Source of the DNA: Silene latifolia
Taxonomy: Eukaryota; Streptophyta; Magnoliopsida; Caryophyllales; Caryophyllaceae
Direction: 5' to 3'
DNA length: 64,000 nucleotides
NCBI RefSeq assembly: GCF_048544455.1
Contig: NC_133536.1
Location: forward strand, 26,290,152 to 26,354,151
The notes under the pieces were generated by a model. That model made no database searches, was not told the DNA's origin, and was given only the letters and a program-made list of their open reading frames with translations. Shown piece after piece: positions 1 to 11,338 of this stretch (the first letter of the stretch is position 1; each line of letters opens with the position of its first letter). Both the position numbers and the translations under genes were made by a program.

Positions 1-539
1 ACCAAACTTGAGTTAGGCTTGGATCATTGGGATAACTTTTTTTTTTTCCTTCTAAATTTGTTAATTAAATTATTAAATTTATTATTATTAATGTATGAAT
101 TTGTCGAAAGAAATGTTTAATCGTACTTATTCATTTAATATTAACTAGTATAACAACCCGTGCTACAGCAATGTAATTTTATAAAGGTTAATTCTAGAGA
201 TTTAGTGTATTAATATTATTTTAATAAATAGAATATGAATTTAATTTAATGTAAATGTACTTTTATATATAAAAAACGTAACCATAAGAAATATTCCATA
301 TATGGGGGGCATAGTGATTGACGGCAATATTATTATTAATTGTGTAGAATATTGTAGTAGAAATATTCCATATATGAGTTGACTAAAATATTTTGACTAC
401 AATATATTAGAAGGAAAATATATTAGAAGAGAATATTCTAGAAAGGAATATTCCATATGGGGGGAAAGATGAGTGAGAAACTTGAGCGGGAATAACACAG
501 ATGTGTCTATATGGAATTTTGTCGAGTTCGTTATTGTTT

Positions 540-681
540 CTGACGTTAATTTTGTATAGATTTGTAGTTTAGTTTTGTTAAATTATTTTGGTGGTTTTTG
601 ATTAAAAGAGCTGACGTTAATTTTGTATAGATTTGTAGTTTAGTTTTGTTAAATTATTTTGGTGGTTTTTGATTAAAAGAG
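540..681. repeat. Perfect 71-bp tandem duplication
   Basis: Two identical copies of a 71-bp unit that begins CTGACGTTAATTTTG and ends GATTAAAAGAG lie head to tail (540-610 and 611-681). I saw no mismatch, so the duplication is recent. It lies about 1 kb upstream of the RPS12 TATA box. Confidence 0.9.
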
Positions 682-867
682 TGGATAATAAGGAAGAAAG
701 ACCTTTTTTTTAACCTAACTTTGAACTTTGTTGAACTAAGGAATGAAGTGGATTTTACTCATTCCAGTGTTTGGTTGAAGTATTTTGGTATAGGGTTAGA
801 ATCCTCATAGATTCTAATTTACCCCAACCCCTTGGAATTCCATACTCACTTCCTATTTATGGATCAC

Positions 868-1006
868 AAAAACTCCGGAGAGACGGTCTTTCTTATTGAG
901 AGACATCTCACATAATGGGGTGAGGGACCCACTGATTTTTTTCCTATTATGTCTCTCACTAAATTAGTGGGAGACGGTCTCTCATGAGACATACTGTTTA
1001 TGGATT
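868..1006. repeat. Short inverted-repeat element (MITE-like)
   Basis: GGAGAGACGGTCTTTC near the left end and GGGAGACGGTCTCTCATGAG near the right end share a near-palindromic GAGACGGTCTC core. The same core recurs at about 4998, 11757 and, in related form, 63200-63440, so this is a dispersed family. No clear target duplication was found, so the limits are approximate. Confidence 0.45.
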
Positions 1007-1141
1007 CTAACTTCATTCCTTTATATTTATTTTTCTTAATGAACCAAACTTGTTTTGAAAAGTATGGAATTGAAACCCATACTCCTTTGGTTTCACATTC
1101 CAAATCATTCTATTCCTAAACATTCAACCAAACGATCCCTT

Positions 1142-1420
1142 AATTTATATGAGCTGAACTGAACTTATATATGAACTAAACTAAAATGAACTTATAGAAG
1201 TTGAGCTGAACTAAACTGAACTGTAAGTTACTAAACGTATATGAGCCAAACTTATAGAAAAATATGTATGAATTGAACTAAAATTTTCTGATTTTATAAT
1301 AACTTACAGTCGAGTTTAATTCAGTTCAACTTCTATAAGTTCATTTTCCTGAATTGAATTTATAGAAACTAAATTGAACTTCATTTTCCTGAATTGAATT
1401 TATAGAAACTAAATTGAACT
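1142..1420. repeat. Degenerate GAACTGAACT repeats and a 40-bp perfect tandem copy
   Basis: The stretch is made of variants of TGAACT(G/A)AACT with TATAGAA spacers on both strands. At its right end a 40-bp unit starting TCATTTTCCTGAATTG is present twice without change (1341-1380, 1381-1420). This is simple local duplication; nothing suggests coding. Confidence 0.7.
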
Positions 1421-1556
1421 AACTTTAAATTCAAAAAATCAAAGCGAGTTAATTAAAATCATTGATAAAACTGAAAAAGTTTGGAAAAATATCGACGAGG
1501 CGTAATAATTTGTTGATGGTCTTCATGGATCGGGTCAAATAATGATAAGAGTTATT

Positions 1557-1625
1557 TGGGCCATACTCTTTTAGATCAACCCAAAAACCTTAATGCACTC
1601 CAAAGTCCATCATACACTATAAATA
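1557..1625 (+). promoter_or_regulatory. RPS12 core promoter (site II motif and TATA box)
   Basis: TGGGCC at 1557-1562 fits the site II element (TGGGCY) common in plant ribosomal-protein and other growth-linked promoters. TATAAATA follows at 1618-1625, and the leader exon would start about 30 bp further on. A telo-box-like word (TTAGGGTTT) lies in the first intron near 1785-1793. The motifs are seen; their role is inferred from the gene class. Confidence 0.6.
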
Positions 1626-2256
1626 AAGTCCTATGAACATCGCAAAACCTAGAGATTTATTCATTCTTCTTCTTGTTTCCGCCTCCATTTCACCTAAACC
1701 AACTTAATCTTCGAGGTTCGTTCTTCCCCTTTCTCTACTCTCTCCTCATTATCATCATTATTGTCTTTATTTTGTTTATTATTTTTAGGGTTTGGTTGAA
1801 TTGATTAAATATGTTAGTTTTTATTTTTGGTGGGTTATCAATGTTTGAAACTAGTAGATGTTTACTGTCTGTATTTGTAAAATGTATGTTTTGGTAGAAT
1901 TAATCGCACAAATTATAGAATAAGACCGTCTTACGCTATGAAGACAGTCCTTTTATTGGTTAAACACGAGCCTTTTTATATATAAAAGAACCGTCTCACG
2001 CGGTAGACGATCTAACACAATAATTACTCAAAAATGTGCTATTGTGAATAGTTTTGTGCATTTGTGTATGTAGATTGACATAAAATGATTGCGTAAAATG
2101 CTGTTTTTGATTTGGGTATTGATGATTTTGCCAAATTATGTGCCCTTAACAATCGGTTGTTGATTCTCGAATAAGTTTCAATGTATTTGTAGTGTGTAGT
2201 TTAATTTGTGTTTCTCATTTGCAGGATAAGAGAAGATTACAACCCATTCACACACT

Positions 2257-3936
2257 ATGTCTGGGTAAGCTCATGCTATATTCAAACTTCTGATTTATTG
2301 TTTACATTCTTGGTCCGTCGGTCCTTGTGGTTCCCGTAGTAGTACTTTCTTACCATTTGATTGTATACTTTAGTTCAGACTGTGTTAGAGTGGTTTTGGA
2401 AAACGTATACAATCAAATGGATATTACTAGTTCTTTAGTTACAGTCATTCGTTACCAATGAGTTAAATATTAGGTCAATTGTTGTCCTTTGATTTTGGCA
2501 CAAAGATCGGGAATAGGAATGGGCCAATTACTAAATGACAAGTGTAACAAATTGAGTGTGAATGATCAAATTGTTCATTAAGTTCATTCTTAAAATAGAA
2601 AGGACAATAACTCACTGAGACACACAAATGGCAACAAATGACCGGGATAGAGGGAGTATTTTTTATCTGCCATAGTGCCTAGATATATTAGAAAAATCAA
2701 TACGGAGTATGAGGTCGGCCGCCCAAGGAGAAGAAACCCTTTAACTAGACGATTTAAATTGGTTTCAGATTGGAGACAATCTCATACACGACTTACTTTT
2801 GTTCTCAACGTTATGTTTATCTTCTTTTGGTTCACAGTGAGGAAGTTGCTGCGCCTGCTGTTGAGACTGCGGCTCCAATTGGGGAGACCATGGATCTGAT
2901 GACTGCACTTCAGCTGGTAATTAAGAAGTCAAATGCCCATGGTGGCCTTGCTCGTGGGCTTCATGAAGGTGCGAAGGTGATTGAGAAGCACACAGCTCAG
3001 CTGTGCTTGTTGGCTGAGGACTGTGACCAACCTGACTATGTCAAATTGGTCAAAGCTCTCTGCGCTGAGCACAATGTGGATTTGCTTACTGTCCCCAGTG
3101 CTAAAACCTTGGGCGAGTGGGCTGGTGTAAGTCACTATTCTCGACTCTCGAATTCTCTTAATTATGGTTGATTTTGTCTGCCGTTTCTCCACTCTGTTTA
3201 TGTGTTTAGCATAAGAGTTATGAGACTATTCACCTTTTTGCTGGCTATATCGTACTTCATGTTACAGTAGCTTTGTCAAATTTTTACGTGTCTGTTGGAA
3301 TCAGTCATTTTGTTCTCTTTACATGCTATGTCATAATTACGGCCTAAAATGTCCACTTCCAGTAGAGTATTGCATATATGGACATGATAAGTACGTTTAG
3401 AGGCATGGTGTTGGAATCAGGCATCTCAAGCTATCAACACGATTTCAGTCATTGTTTCATACATGCTGCTGATTCGGCCACAATGGTTGCAGTAATTTGT
3501 AAAACAAACAGTTCAACTTTTGTTTCCTGACCTAAATGAAATTCTCTTTTGTACATATCATCAGCCCACGATTTACAAGTTTTTTCAATATTAAATGACA
3601 TACTTTGAAATGTTTGGGCAACACTAGCGGTTACTCTGATTCGAACCTTTGTGGGAAATTCACTATTAAGTCCCTAAATGTTTTAATACTTGTGCAGTTG
3701 TGCAAGATTGATTCAGAGGGTAATGCCAGGAAAGTTGTGGGCTGCTCATGTGTTGTCATCAAGGTGAATAAGTTGCATATGTTTTGTTACAAATATCTTC
3801 TGTTTCTTTCAAGTGTGCCAGCATTTGTTCGGTCGAATGAGCTTTCTCTGAACATGTTATTTGATTGGATGTTTAGGATTTTGGAGAAGACACCGAAGGA
3901 CGCCATGTTGTTCAGCAGCACATCAAGTCTCACTAA
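2257..3936 (+). CDS. RPS12: 40S ribosomal protein S12 (eS12), spliced gene
   Basis: eS12 is a small-subunit protein of the cytosolic ribosome. Coding exons placed by eye are 2257-2264, 2838-3126, 3698-3763 and 3877-3936. They give 423 nt, 140 aa and the stop TAA, and all borders are GT..AG. The protein starts MSGEEVAAPAVETAAP, a variable acidic/Ala-rich head. It then carries the eS12 core with LCLLAEDCDQPDYVKLV, LLTVPSAKTLGEWAG, CKIDSEGNARKVVGCSCVV and the tail HVVQQHIKSH. Length and order match plant RPS12 (about 140-145 aa). The start codon sits at the end of a small exon (2225-2264), after a 5'UTR intron of about 0.5 kb with its donor near 1717, a common layout for plant ribosomal-protein genes. 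No damage was seen, so it looks functional. It faces SDF2 tail to tail. Confidence 0.95.
2353..2659. repeat. MITE-like repeat inside RPS12 intron 2
   Basis: A perfect 16-bp inverted repeat (CCATTTGATTGTATAC at 2353-2368, reverse complement at 2405-2420) lies in the left part. The right end reads ...GGGATAGAGGGAGTA, as in Stowaway-type termini (TACTCCCTC...). I could not find a matching left Stowaway end, so this may be a truncated or composite element. It does not touch the splice sites. Confidence 0.4.
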
Positions 3937-5441
3937 ATCAAGCATTTAGACCTATGCTTACTATCTCAAGTTCGGTTCTAGTTTAGATTTTATTTCAACT
4001 TCTTCGGAGGTGAAACAATGAAAGAAAAAAATCGATTATCTTTGGATACTTTAGAGAAAATGACTTTTTGTTATTGCAGTTTACAATCCTCTGTTAAGGT
4101 TTTGATCATTGTTTCTTAGCTTCTATCGATCATTGTTTCTTGGCTTCTATCAGTTCAATGTCAGTCGCATTGTGTGTTTTCTCTTTTTTTTTTTTTTACG
4201 GGATTGTTATCAATCAACTGCCTCTGTAAATTCCCCAAGAAGTTATTAATCCTTCTTGAACCCAACTACCTAGTAAGTAAACCCATAAGAATTGATAACC
4301 AGTACAAAAATCTAGGAACCTTGCATAATATTTGCGGGGGGTTCTCTTTGAAGTATGTGTGAAGGTATATAGGCGCAGTCGAGCGTGGTATCCTTCCACC
4401 CCGTGATACAAGGACAGCCAGCAAAAAGCGCATTCACAACCTTGACTATCAAAGACTAGCATTTGGGCCACCATGCGAGCCACACCTAAGTTCTACATGA
4501 TGAATATTACTCATTTTTGATAGTCAAAGAGTGGCATTTGAGCCACCTTGAGTACTTGGGAAACTCTTCAATTTGATGTCCAGTTTGGCTTAGTTCAAGT
4601 GCCTTGACATTTGGACTATTTTCCTACTTTAGTGACCCGAGTTCTCATTTTTGAAGACAAAAAATCATAATTAAGCTGAAAATAATACGGAGTAATGTGC
4701 AAAATAAGATATATACTTCCAAAAAAAAAGCGAAATTTTCCCACAAGTTTTTGTGAAATCGCTATCATACTTCCAAAAAAAAAAAAGAAATAGGTATTGT
4801 ACTTTGGCTGAATTTTCTGTTGTGATTTAGGCGAAAGTGTAAACTAGTACCTTGGGCACAAAAAAGAAATTATTCAAACCCCAGGATGCCAAAATGAGAT
4901 TAAGCCAAAGCTTAAGTGACCGAAGTGCAAATATTCCTAATAGTTAATTTGTTGTCCTCTTTATGCGTGGATATATGCCATTACTCAAAAGGTCTTGTTT
5001 GAGACGGTCTCAAGTTAAGACCCCTCAGCTTTCGCAACCCTATTCTCATCACAACATTATTTAAATTGGTTGCAAGTATCGTCTTAATTTAAACGTCTTA
5101 ATTTGTGTGCCTCAATAGCCAAGTCTGTATTTGTGTTATTTTATGGAAACAAAGCAGACGAAATAGTGTTTTAGTGAAGTTGGGAGTTTATTAATCCTCA
5201 TATTTGGGTTCTAGTCTTGGTTGTTTCAAAGAATAATCCAAAACAAAATGCATCATTTGAGCTGGTATTTCTAGTATGATTTTTCAGTCTTGTACTACAT
5301 ATACACCACCATTTCTAAATTCTTTTACTTAAATGGCAAATCATTTCAGCTTATCATAAACAAAAATACGAGTAAAATACGATGTAACTTCAACAGTAAG
5401 GATCCTGAATGCGGTTAACTAGACGAGGGATACTACTATGT
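3937..5441. other. Intergenic space between two convergent genes
   Basis: This holds the RPS12 3'UTR (about 200 bp) and the SDF2 3'UTR (to about 5380). Between them are short imperfect duplications, such as two versions of a GATAGTCAAAGA(C/G)T(A/G)GCATTTG phrase near 4445 and 4517, and two A-runs after ATACTTCC (4711-4730, 4768-4787). A GAGACGGTCTCAAG word lies near 4999. The open frames at 4174-4483 on both strands look fortuitous. Confidence 0.55.
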
Positions 5442-8060
5442 TTATGATGACTCTGCCTTTCCATCTTTAGTAGGGAGATAGACACCTTCTGCTGCCATCC
5501 AAACATTCTCCCGACTCTTTTCTCTAACACCACAAACCTACATGTATCAATAATATTTGACAGTGTCAGTTAATAACAGAGAAGACTGAATCGAAGCCTA
5601 GCTAGTCAATCCACACAGAATTGAGATGGAAAGGTAGTCATCATAATGATATTGTCAAGCATTGTTAGCTGCAACATCATATTTCAGAATGTGACAAAGA
5701 GACGATAAAATATAGGTTTCCAGAAATATTACCTCCTGCTGACCACCTGCAATTCGTTGAAATTTCTTATCATGGCTGTGCAAATACCCTCCAGTGTCAA
5801 CATGTTGAAGTCGGACCTTCTGGTCTTGCCTCCAGATGTTTCCCTTTCCCTCGATTTCCAGCCTATTGAGAAAAATGGATGACAGCTTATCAAGTACTGA
5901 AAGAGGATAATCTCAGAAATCAACCAACACCATTCAAATTTGAGCCTTACTTCCAATAATCTCCAGTATCGGAATTATTTTCTCCTCCAAAGCAGCTAAC
6001 CTACATTGGTGGTCAGAGTAAATTAGAATGGTCCGAGGAGGCGAAGATTATATTTCAGTACATTCAATAACAAACTCTTTACAACATATATGTGTTTCGC
6101 AATAACACTCAGACATCAAATACAATGCCACTGCCTTTGCAAATTAATAGTGATTCCACACGACACAAGCAAGCTTCAATTATAACAGGAGACAAGCAAA
6201 GGTATGCTTAAACTTCGGTACTATAATGAGCCAGATAACCGGGGTGAACACTCAACATAGATGAATATAGTTTATATGTGTTTTGGGCTTTTGGCTTGTT
6301 CACAAAGATACAAATGGTGGACTTAAACCTCTATATGATGTTATGACTGCATGAGAAAGGATACATGCACAGCGTAAGCGTAACTGACTGATACCTCATT
6401 GATCAGTATATGGACTCTATGGACTAACAATTATTGATTGATACAACAGAACTCAGTAATGGATATTATGTAAATTGGTTACCTCCAAGTTACCCGAGAT
6501 AGGGGATGCATGCAGATGGCTGTGTAGCCATTTACGAGTCTTCATATGCTGTAAGCGAACAATTGCTCCCTTTTTAATAGTGTCCCCCTGCTTCGAGGAT
6601 GTGTCTGGTACATGCTTCACAACCTAGTTTCAATAGGAATGTATTGTTTTCACGTCAAAAGCATATGAAAGCCATAAGACAGAATATGATTAAAAATTGT
6701 GAGACTTACCCAATAGCTGTTGGCATCATCAACATTAGGAAAACCTGTCACCGATTGCTGACCACTTCCAGAACCATATGGCACATCATGTGAATGCAAC
6801 CTGAATTTTGTCCTCTCATGCATCAGTTTGATAACTGATCCATATGTGACCTATAAAAGTAAAAATCTTTAGCCTCACAAGTCACAACCAGCATATTCAA
6901 CAGTAAAATGGCGATACTAATTCAGCGACATATCAAGTAATCAAGCATGGATGATCAAATTAACTTGTCCGTGCATTAGTTTAAGAACTTCACACAAAAG
7001 AGCCATTTTATAGCTATCATGGCTTGGCAACGATCCCATTAGCTTTAAAATAGAATGCCACGAGTGCTTTAATGGACTATCTAATCCACGAACAATTTGT
7101 GATACCCAGACATTCCACGTTCAGCAAAAAAAAAAAATTGATACTTGAGCCCTGAACATAGAACTACTTGTTCACTTTCCTTAATCTTCAAGAAGGCAAG
7201 GGGGAACAAACATAACTCCGGTAAAAAAACCCGATTGTAACACATATTCCATCATCCTCATAACTGTCAGTTTTCAAAGCCTCATTTACAAAATCATTCA
7301 ATCCAATACTCCATGGTCCCCAGTCATCAGAATAGCAAAATTATTGCATCAAAGCTCCAGCAACAAATATTAGTTACGAAATCACTACGCTAATTGATCA
7401 GTCACTAGTCTGATAAATATCTCTATGCTTAAAAGTCTAAAACAGCTGCTGATTCAGGCTTGGCCTCCCTCCGTTACATTCATTTGTTTAACTGTTATAT
7501 TCTTTATGAGGAGTATTTAAATCAAAGGTAAACAAATGATTGGGACGTAGGGAGTACTACATACACTGAAACGCTAATTGATCTCTACTTTTCCCTAACA
7601 AAATTAAGATTTTAATAAAAATTACATAATAATAAAACAATAAATCAATTGAATTAACGGGATCAACGATCCTTACACAGTTCTCTATCACATTAGCTAG
7701 CTCGGTATCCGTTTCTAATCCTTACACAGTTCTCTATCATTAGATCAAACAGTTACGTCTACTACATTATCACCATTGATAATTATAGTAACACATAAAT
7801 TGTCACGGAAGACCGCTGTGCACCTCATTTATCGCTATCATTAAATGAGACGTAGAAGGTATTGTAAGGCTATTGTATGTTAATGAATAATTACTATGTT
7901 ACCGGAACAATTCGATCAAAACAATAGAAAAGTTACACAAATTAAAAAGAAAGAACGAAAGCGTGGACGCGTATACCTCGACGCCTTCCACGGCGGCGGA
8001 ATATTTGCAGTGAAGAGATAGAAAGAGAAAGATTGCGATGCCGAAGAAGGACACCGCCAT
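5442..8060 (-). CDS. SDF2: Stromal cell-derived factor 2-like protein, ER MIR-domain protein, spliced
   Basis: SDF2 is a soluble ER-lumen quality-control protein that works with ERdj3-type J-proteins and Hsp70; plant SDF2 is part of the unfolded-protein response and of receptor-kinase biogenesis. Exons read on the minus strand are 8060-7977, 6850-6710, 6623-6483, 6000-5951, 5862-5733 and 5537-5442. They give 642 nt and 213 aa, with all borders GT..AG in phase. Residues 1-22 (MAVSFFGIAIFLFLSLH...) form a signal peptide. Three MIR repeats follow, marked by KLMHERTKFRLHSHDVPYG, RLQHMKTRKWLHSHLHASP and RLQHVDTGGYLHSHDKKFQR, the last followed by IAGGQQEVCG. Arabidopsis SDF2 is close in length (218 aa). 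There is no HDEL tail, as in the plant homologue. Intron 1 (6851-7976) carries a small MITE. It looks intact. Confidence 0.95.
7465..7554. mobile_element. Short Stowaway-like MITE in SDF2 intron 1
   Basis: The left end CTCCCTCCGTTACATTCATT and the right end AATGATTGGGACGTAGGGAG are imperfect inverted repeats of the Stowaway (Tc1/mariner) type. The right flank is TA; the left flank is not, so one edge has changed. At 90 bp it is a non-autonomous element lying deep in the intron. Confidence 0.6.
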
Positions 8061-8366
8061 TGTTAGCGACTAAACGAATTTTCTCGCGGTATACGATTTT
8101 TTTGTCGGTTTCTGAGACTTCGACGACGGCGATGGCGGTAGTTTATCGACGGATGCGGCGGTAGTTGTCGATCGACGGCGAATTTTCCGGCGAGTTTGGA
8201 AATGGGGATTGGGAGGGTGTGAATTGAGAGTGAAGCTGGGTTTGGAGTGATTTAGGGGGTGTGTTTGTTGAGTATTGACGTTTGTTGGAGAAGAATGACA
8301 CGTAAGTTTAAAGTAGTTAGCCAATGGTGGGATGACATGTTGGAAAAGGCCTTCGTGGGTGGACAA
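8061..8366 (-). promoter_or_regulatory. SDF2 5' leader and proximal promoter with ACGT words
   Basis: Upstream of the SDF2 start are TGACGT at 8276-8281 and TGACACGT at 8296-8303. These are bZIP-type ACGT cores of the class bound by the plant ER-stress factors bZIP28 and bZIP60. A CCAAT word lies near 8321. I found no exact ERSE or P-UPRE, so ER-stress control is an inference from gene identity plus these words. The 98-aa minus-strand frame over this stretch is low-complexity and is not called. Confidence 0.4.
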
Positions 8367-9207
8367 ATGTGTCTTCTTTTTGGATTTTTTTTCTCAAAAA
8401 TAATGTTTTAGAAAAATAAAAGACAATGCTTGGTTCAACTTTAAAAATTAAAAATATTGCTCAAAGTGACGTTTACTTAGGATTAAAAAACTAAACTTGA
8501 AATGTGAAGTCAATGGCGTGTCTAATATAACTCCAACGAAAGAAAATAATTTCAATTAAACTATAAACACATCATTAGCGTGTCTATTAGTGACAAAATT
8601 AAGCACATGCCGGCCAGTTTATGGCTCGGTCGAGCTTTTTGGAAAAAAATTATACTACATAAGATTGATGTATTGGTCCTAGATAGAATTCAATTCATGG
8701 ACTATACAACCAGATGTATATGTTGTACGGTGTAGAACCTGAGCTTTGTGTCAAAGTATCCGAGCTTTATATTAAAGAAAATGAGCTTTATTAGAAAGTA
8801 TTGAGTTCATTCATTTACACATTAAAAACATGAAATTTAAATTAGCTCAAGAAAAATTACAAGTAAGCTCGAATTCTTATACTTGGATGTACCATGCTTA
8901 TGGTACAACTGGATGTATAATCCTATTTGTAGATAGAATTTGAACTTTCCTTTCGTTTCTGGTATCTATAATTTAATGTTTATAGAACTGTAAGAAGTAC
9001 TTTTTTTTCCTTCTAGGCATGAATGGCGTGTCTATAGTAATCGTTTTTAAACTTTTGTCTTTGTTAAAGGAAAACAAATCATTCACAATGGCGTGTTTGT
9101 CATGTTTCAGATAATTAATGTTTGATTTTCACGTGTTATCCTTGTTTTTTTTCACAAGTATCAGTTATACAGGACTAAAACTCAATGCTTAAGGATTTGT
9201 TGTGTAA
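8367..9207. other. Intergenic; repeated TGGCGTGT words
   Basis: AT-rich with no gene seen. The phrase (A)TGGCGTGTCTA or a close variant occurs near 8513, 8577, 9024 and 9088. The same words reappear at 56.8-58.3 kb, in both orientations, so they mark a dispersed repeat family. Confidence 0.45.
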
Positions 9208-9208
9208 A

Positions 9209-9245
9209 CTAGTTTTTGAACCCGTGCACTGCACGGATGACAACG
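9209..9245 (-). mobile_element. Helitron 3' terminus (minus orientation)
   Basis: Read on the minus strand this ends with a hairpin CCGTGCAGTGCACGGG, a short spacer and CTAG, followed by a T in the flank. That is the Helitron 3' layout (hairpin plus CTRR|T). On the plus strand it appears as A|CTAGTTTTTGAACCCGTGCAC. The body would run to the right. I could not find its 5' TC end, so the extent (perhaps 1-2 kb) is open; no Rep/helicase coding is visible, so it would be non-autonomous. Confidence 0.6.
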
Positions 9246-11137
9246 GAAAGTTTGATTGAAAGTAAAATTTGCGTAATTTTTGGATTTAGTAAAAAATTAA
9301 ATTTTAGAAGTACTTTGTCTATCCCCTACATTTTTGATAAGTTTATGTTGCTTAGTTTTATTAGAAGTATTCTGCATTTTTTCCTCAACTTTTTAACTTA
9401 TGAGAGGTGAAATAAAAAAGTGGATATAAAATTATTGTAGATTTTATAACCTGTTTATTTACGCAATAGACAAATAATTTTACCCATTTTTGTACACTTT
9501 TGATCATATTACCCCTCTTATTTGCTCTCCTCTCAATTCTCTACCTTCTCTCTCAACCACCATCGCCTGGACGTCTCAAAGCAGCGTTTGCCATCATTAA
9601 CCGACTACATCGAGACTCACCAACTCTATACTCGTCCGCAATAATGACCACACCCAACTCCTCGGACCAAGATGTCCCTCTCAACCCCTATCTCAACAGC
9701 CCCCCTCCTTCCCCCACCTAACCACCACCCTGGAAACCAGATCCTATACTACGTTCTCCAACTACCATGTTCCCTCTTGCTCCAACCATCCCCTACGTCT
9801 TCCCGTACCTCCAACATAATCACCATCCCGGCCCCTCAGATCCTCTATCACGACACCCTAATATCAACACCACTCATTCATTCGCTTTTCTAGTCTCCAA
9901 ATACTTAACTTTGTATTTTGTTTATTGAGTCATGTTAACACTTACCTCTCAATATTGTAAATATTTTATTATGCAATACAGTTAATTTGAGATATTTAAA
10001 ATAGGGAGATTGAACAATAAAACTAAAATGGATAAATTATATTTTTTATTGACACCTTATTTACTCATTATCTTTCAATAATGTTATAATGTAAATCGTC
10101 TTTTTCACCACACTTAATCCTTCTATTATACCTTCTCCAACCTTCTTATCCATTCATCAAATTCTCGTAACTCTTTAACTCGATATCAGACCTTCCCAAA
10201 TCAAGGCGCATATTTCTCGTTAAGAGCAACAACTTGAAAAGAACTAAATAAATTTATTAGGTTTTTATCCACGTATAAATTTTCTAAGAAATATAAATAG
10301 ATGTTCGGCAAATTTACCCTGCATTTACTCCATAGATAAGAGGAATTAATGATAGTTGGTATAATATTTATAAAAAAGTAATCTAAATGGGCCTAAAATG
10401 ACTTGAAATAATTAATTTAGCATTATAGTTGATATAACTTATATAAAAATAGAAAATCAATTACTAACCCTAATTTAGAAAAAGGTTTTTGCCAATTAAC
10501 GAATAAAATCACTCTTTTTCCCTTGTTGTGTGAAATAATTCGACTCGAATTATTAGCCTAACCCAAGGGGCCGAAATGACTCATAAAAACAAACTGGAAT
10601 CAGACCAAACACCAAATGAGTCAACTGTACTTAACCTGAAAATACATTACACTCTAACTCGACGCAATTGACCAATTTCTGTGTTTACCCGTAGGCCGTA
10701 GGTTTTTATGAAGATAGTTTTCCCACAGAATAAAAACTTATAAAGTTTTATTAGTATGCATTGTAATGTTTTTACTATCATCAACGAAAATATATATCTA
10801 CTGCTAAATCAACCAAATTACACATGACATCTGAACATTTATCGTCAGATATTTATACGTGAGTACTATTATAAAGGGGTTGGGATACTACACTTGTTAT
10901 GAATCAAACTACATATATAAAAGTAATATTACCTCATCGAGAAAAAACATTAGAACATACTATATCAAAGATGGCCTCATATGCGCCGAGACGGTCGAGT
11001 CTACTCATAATGTGATCAATCGAGTAATCTAACAGTGTTACTGTATATAAGCAAATCTATTAGGCCCCGTCTTAACAAACTAAAACACAATACTAATATA
11101 CTCGTAATAAAATTCTAGTCAAATTCAAGATCTCATA
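9246..11137. other. Probable Helitron body plus AT-rich intergenic DNA
   Basis: Two overlapping frames of 73 codons lie in a C-rich patch (9500-9893) with proline/serine-rich products and no recognisable domain; the patch may be captured gene DNA inside the Helitron or chance. The rest is AT-rich with no gene seen. Confidence 0.35.
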
Positions 11138-11139
11138 TA

Positions 11140-11336
11140 CTCCCTCATATTCACTATATTCTTCCCCTTTCTTTTTTGCACAATAAATAAAAAAGTGAAT
11201 TTGGACCACACAAAACACACTACCCCACATGCAATTTAATTTGGACCACACAAATCAACCCAAAAAAGGAAATAGGGAAGAAAACCCGAATAATCCGAAT
11301 AAGGAAATAGGGAAGAATATAGTGAATAGGAGGGAG
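11140..11336. mobile_element. Stowaway-type MITE, 197 bp, TA target duplication
   Basis: The ends CTCCCTCATATTCACTATAT (left) and ATATAGTGAATAGGAGGGAG (right) are near-perfect inverted repeats of about 28 bp. TA flanks both sides (11138-11139, 11337-11338). Size, CTCCCTC terminus and TA duplication are all typical of Stowaway elements. There is no coding capacity. Confidence 0.85.
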
Positions 11337-11338
11337 TA

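Larger units (their letters stand above)
1..1555. other. AT-rich intergenic region upstream of RPS12
   Basis: I see no gene here. The stretch is AT-rich and holds small repeats listed separately: a perfect 71-bp tandem duplication, a short inverted-repeat element with GAGACGGTCTC ends, and degenerate GAACTGAACT-type repeats. The only open frame (864-1103, minus) lies over the inverted-repeat element and resembles no protein I know. At about 148-170 there is a phrase resembling a worn Helitron 3' hairpin (AACCCGTGCTACAGCA), too degraded to call. Confidence 0.6.

Noticed and set aside
2675-3192. Frames other than the RPS12 exons over its intron 2 and exon 3
   Set aside because: They read into introns or the opposite strand; the spliced model explains the conserved residues fully.
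9500-9893. Two overlapping 73-codon frames, P/S-rich
   Set aside because: Composition reflects a C-rich patch; no homology recognised and no gene structure. Kept only as a note in the Helitron region.
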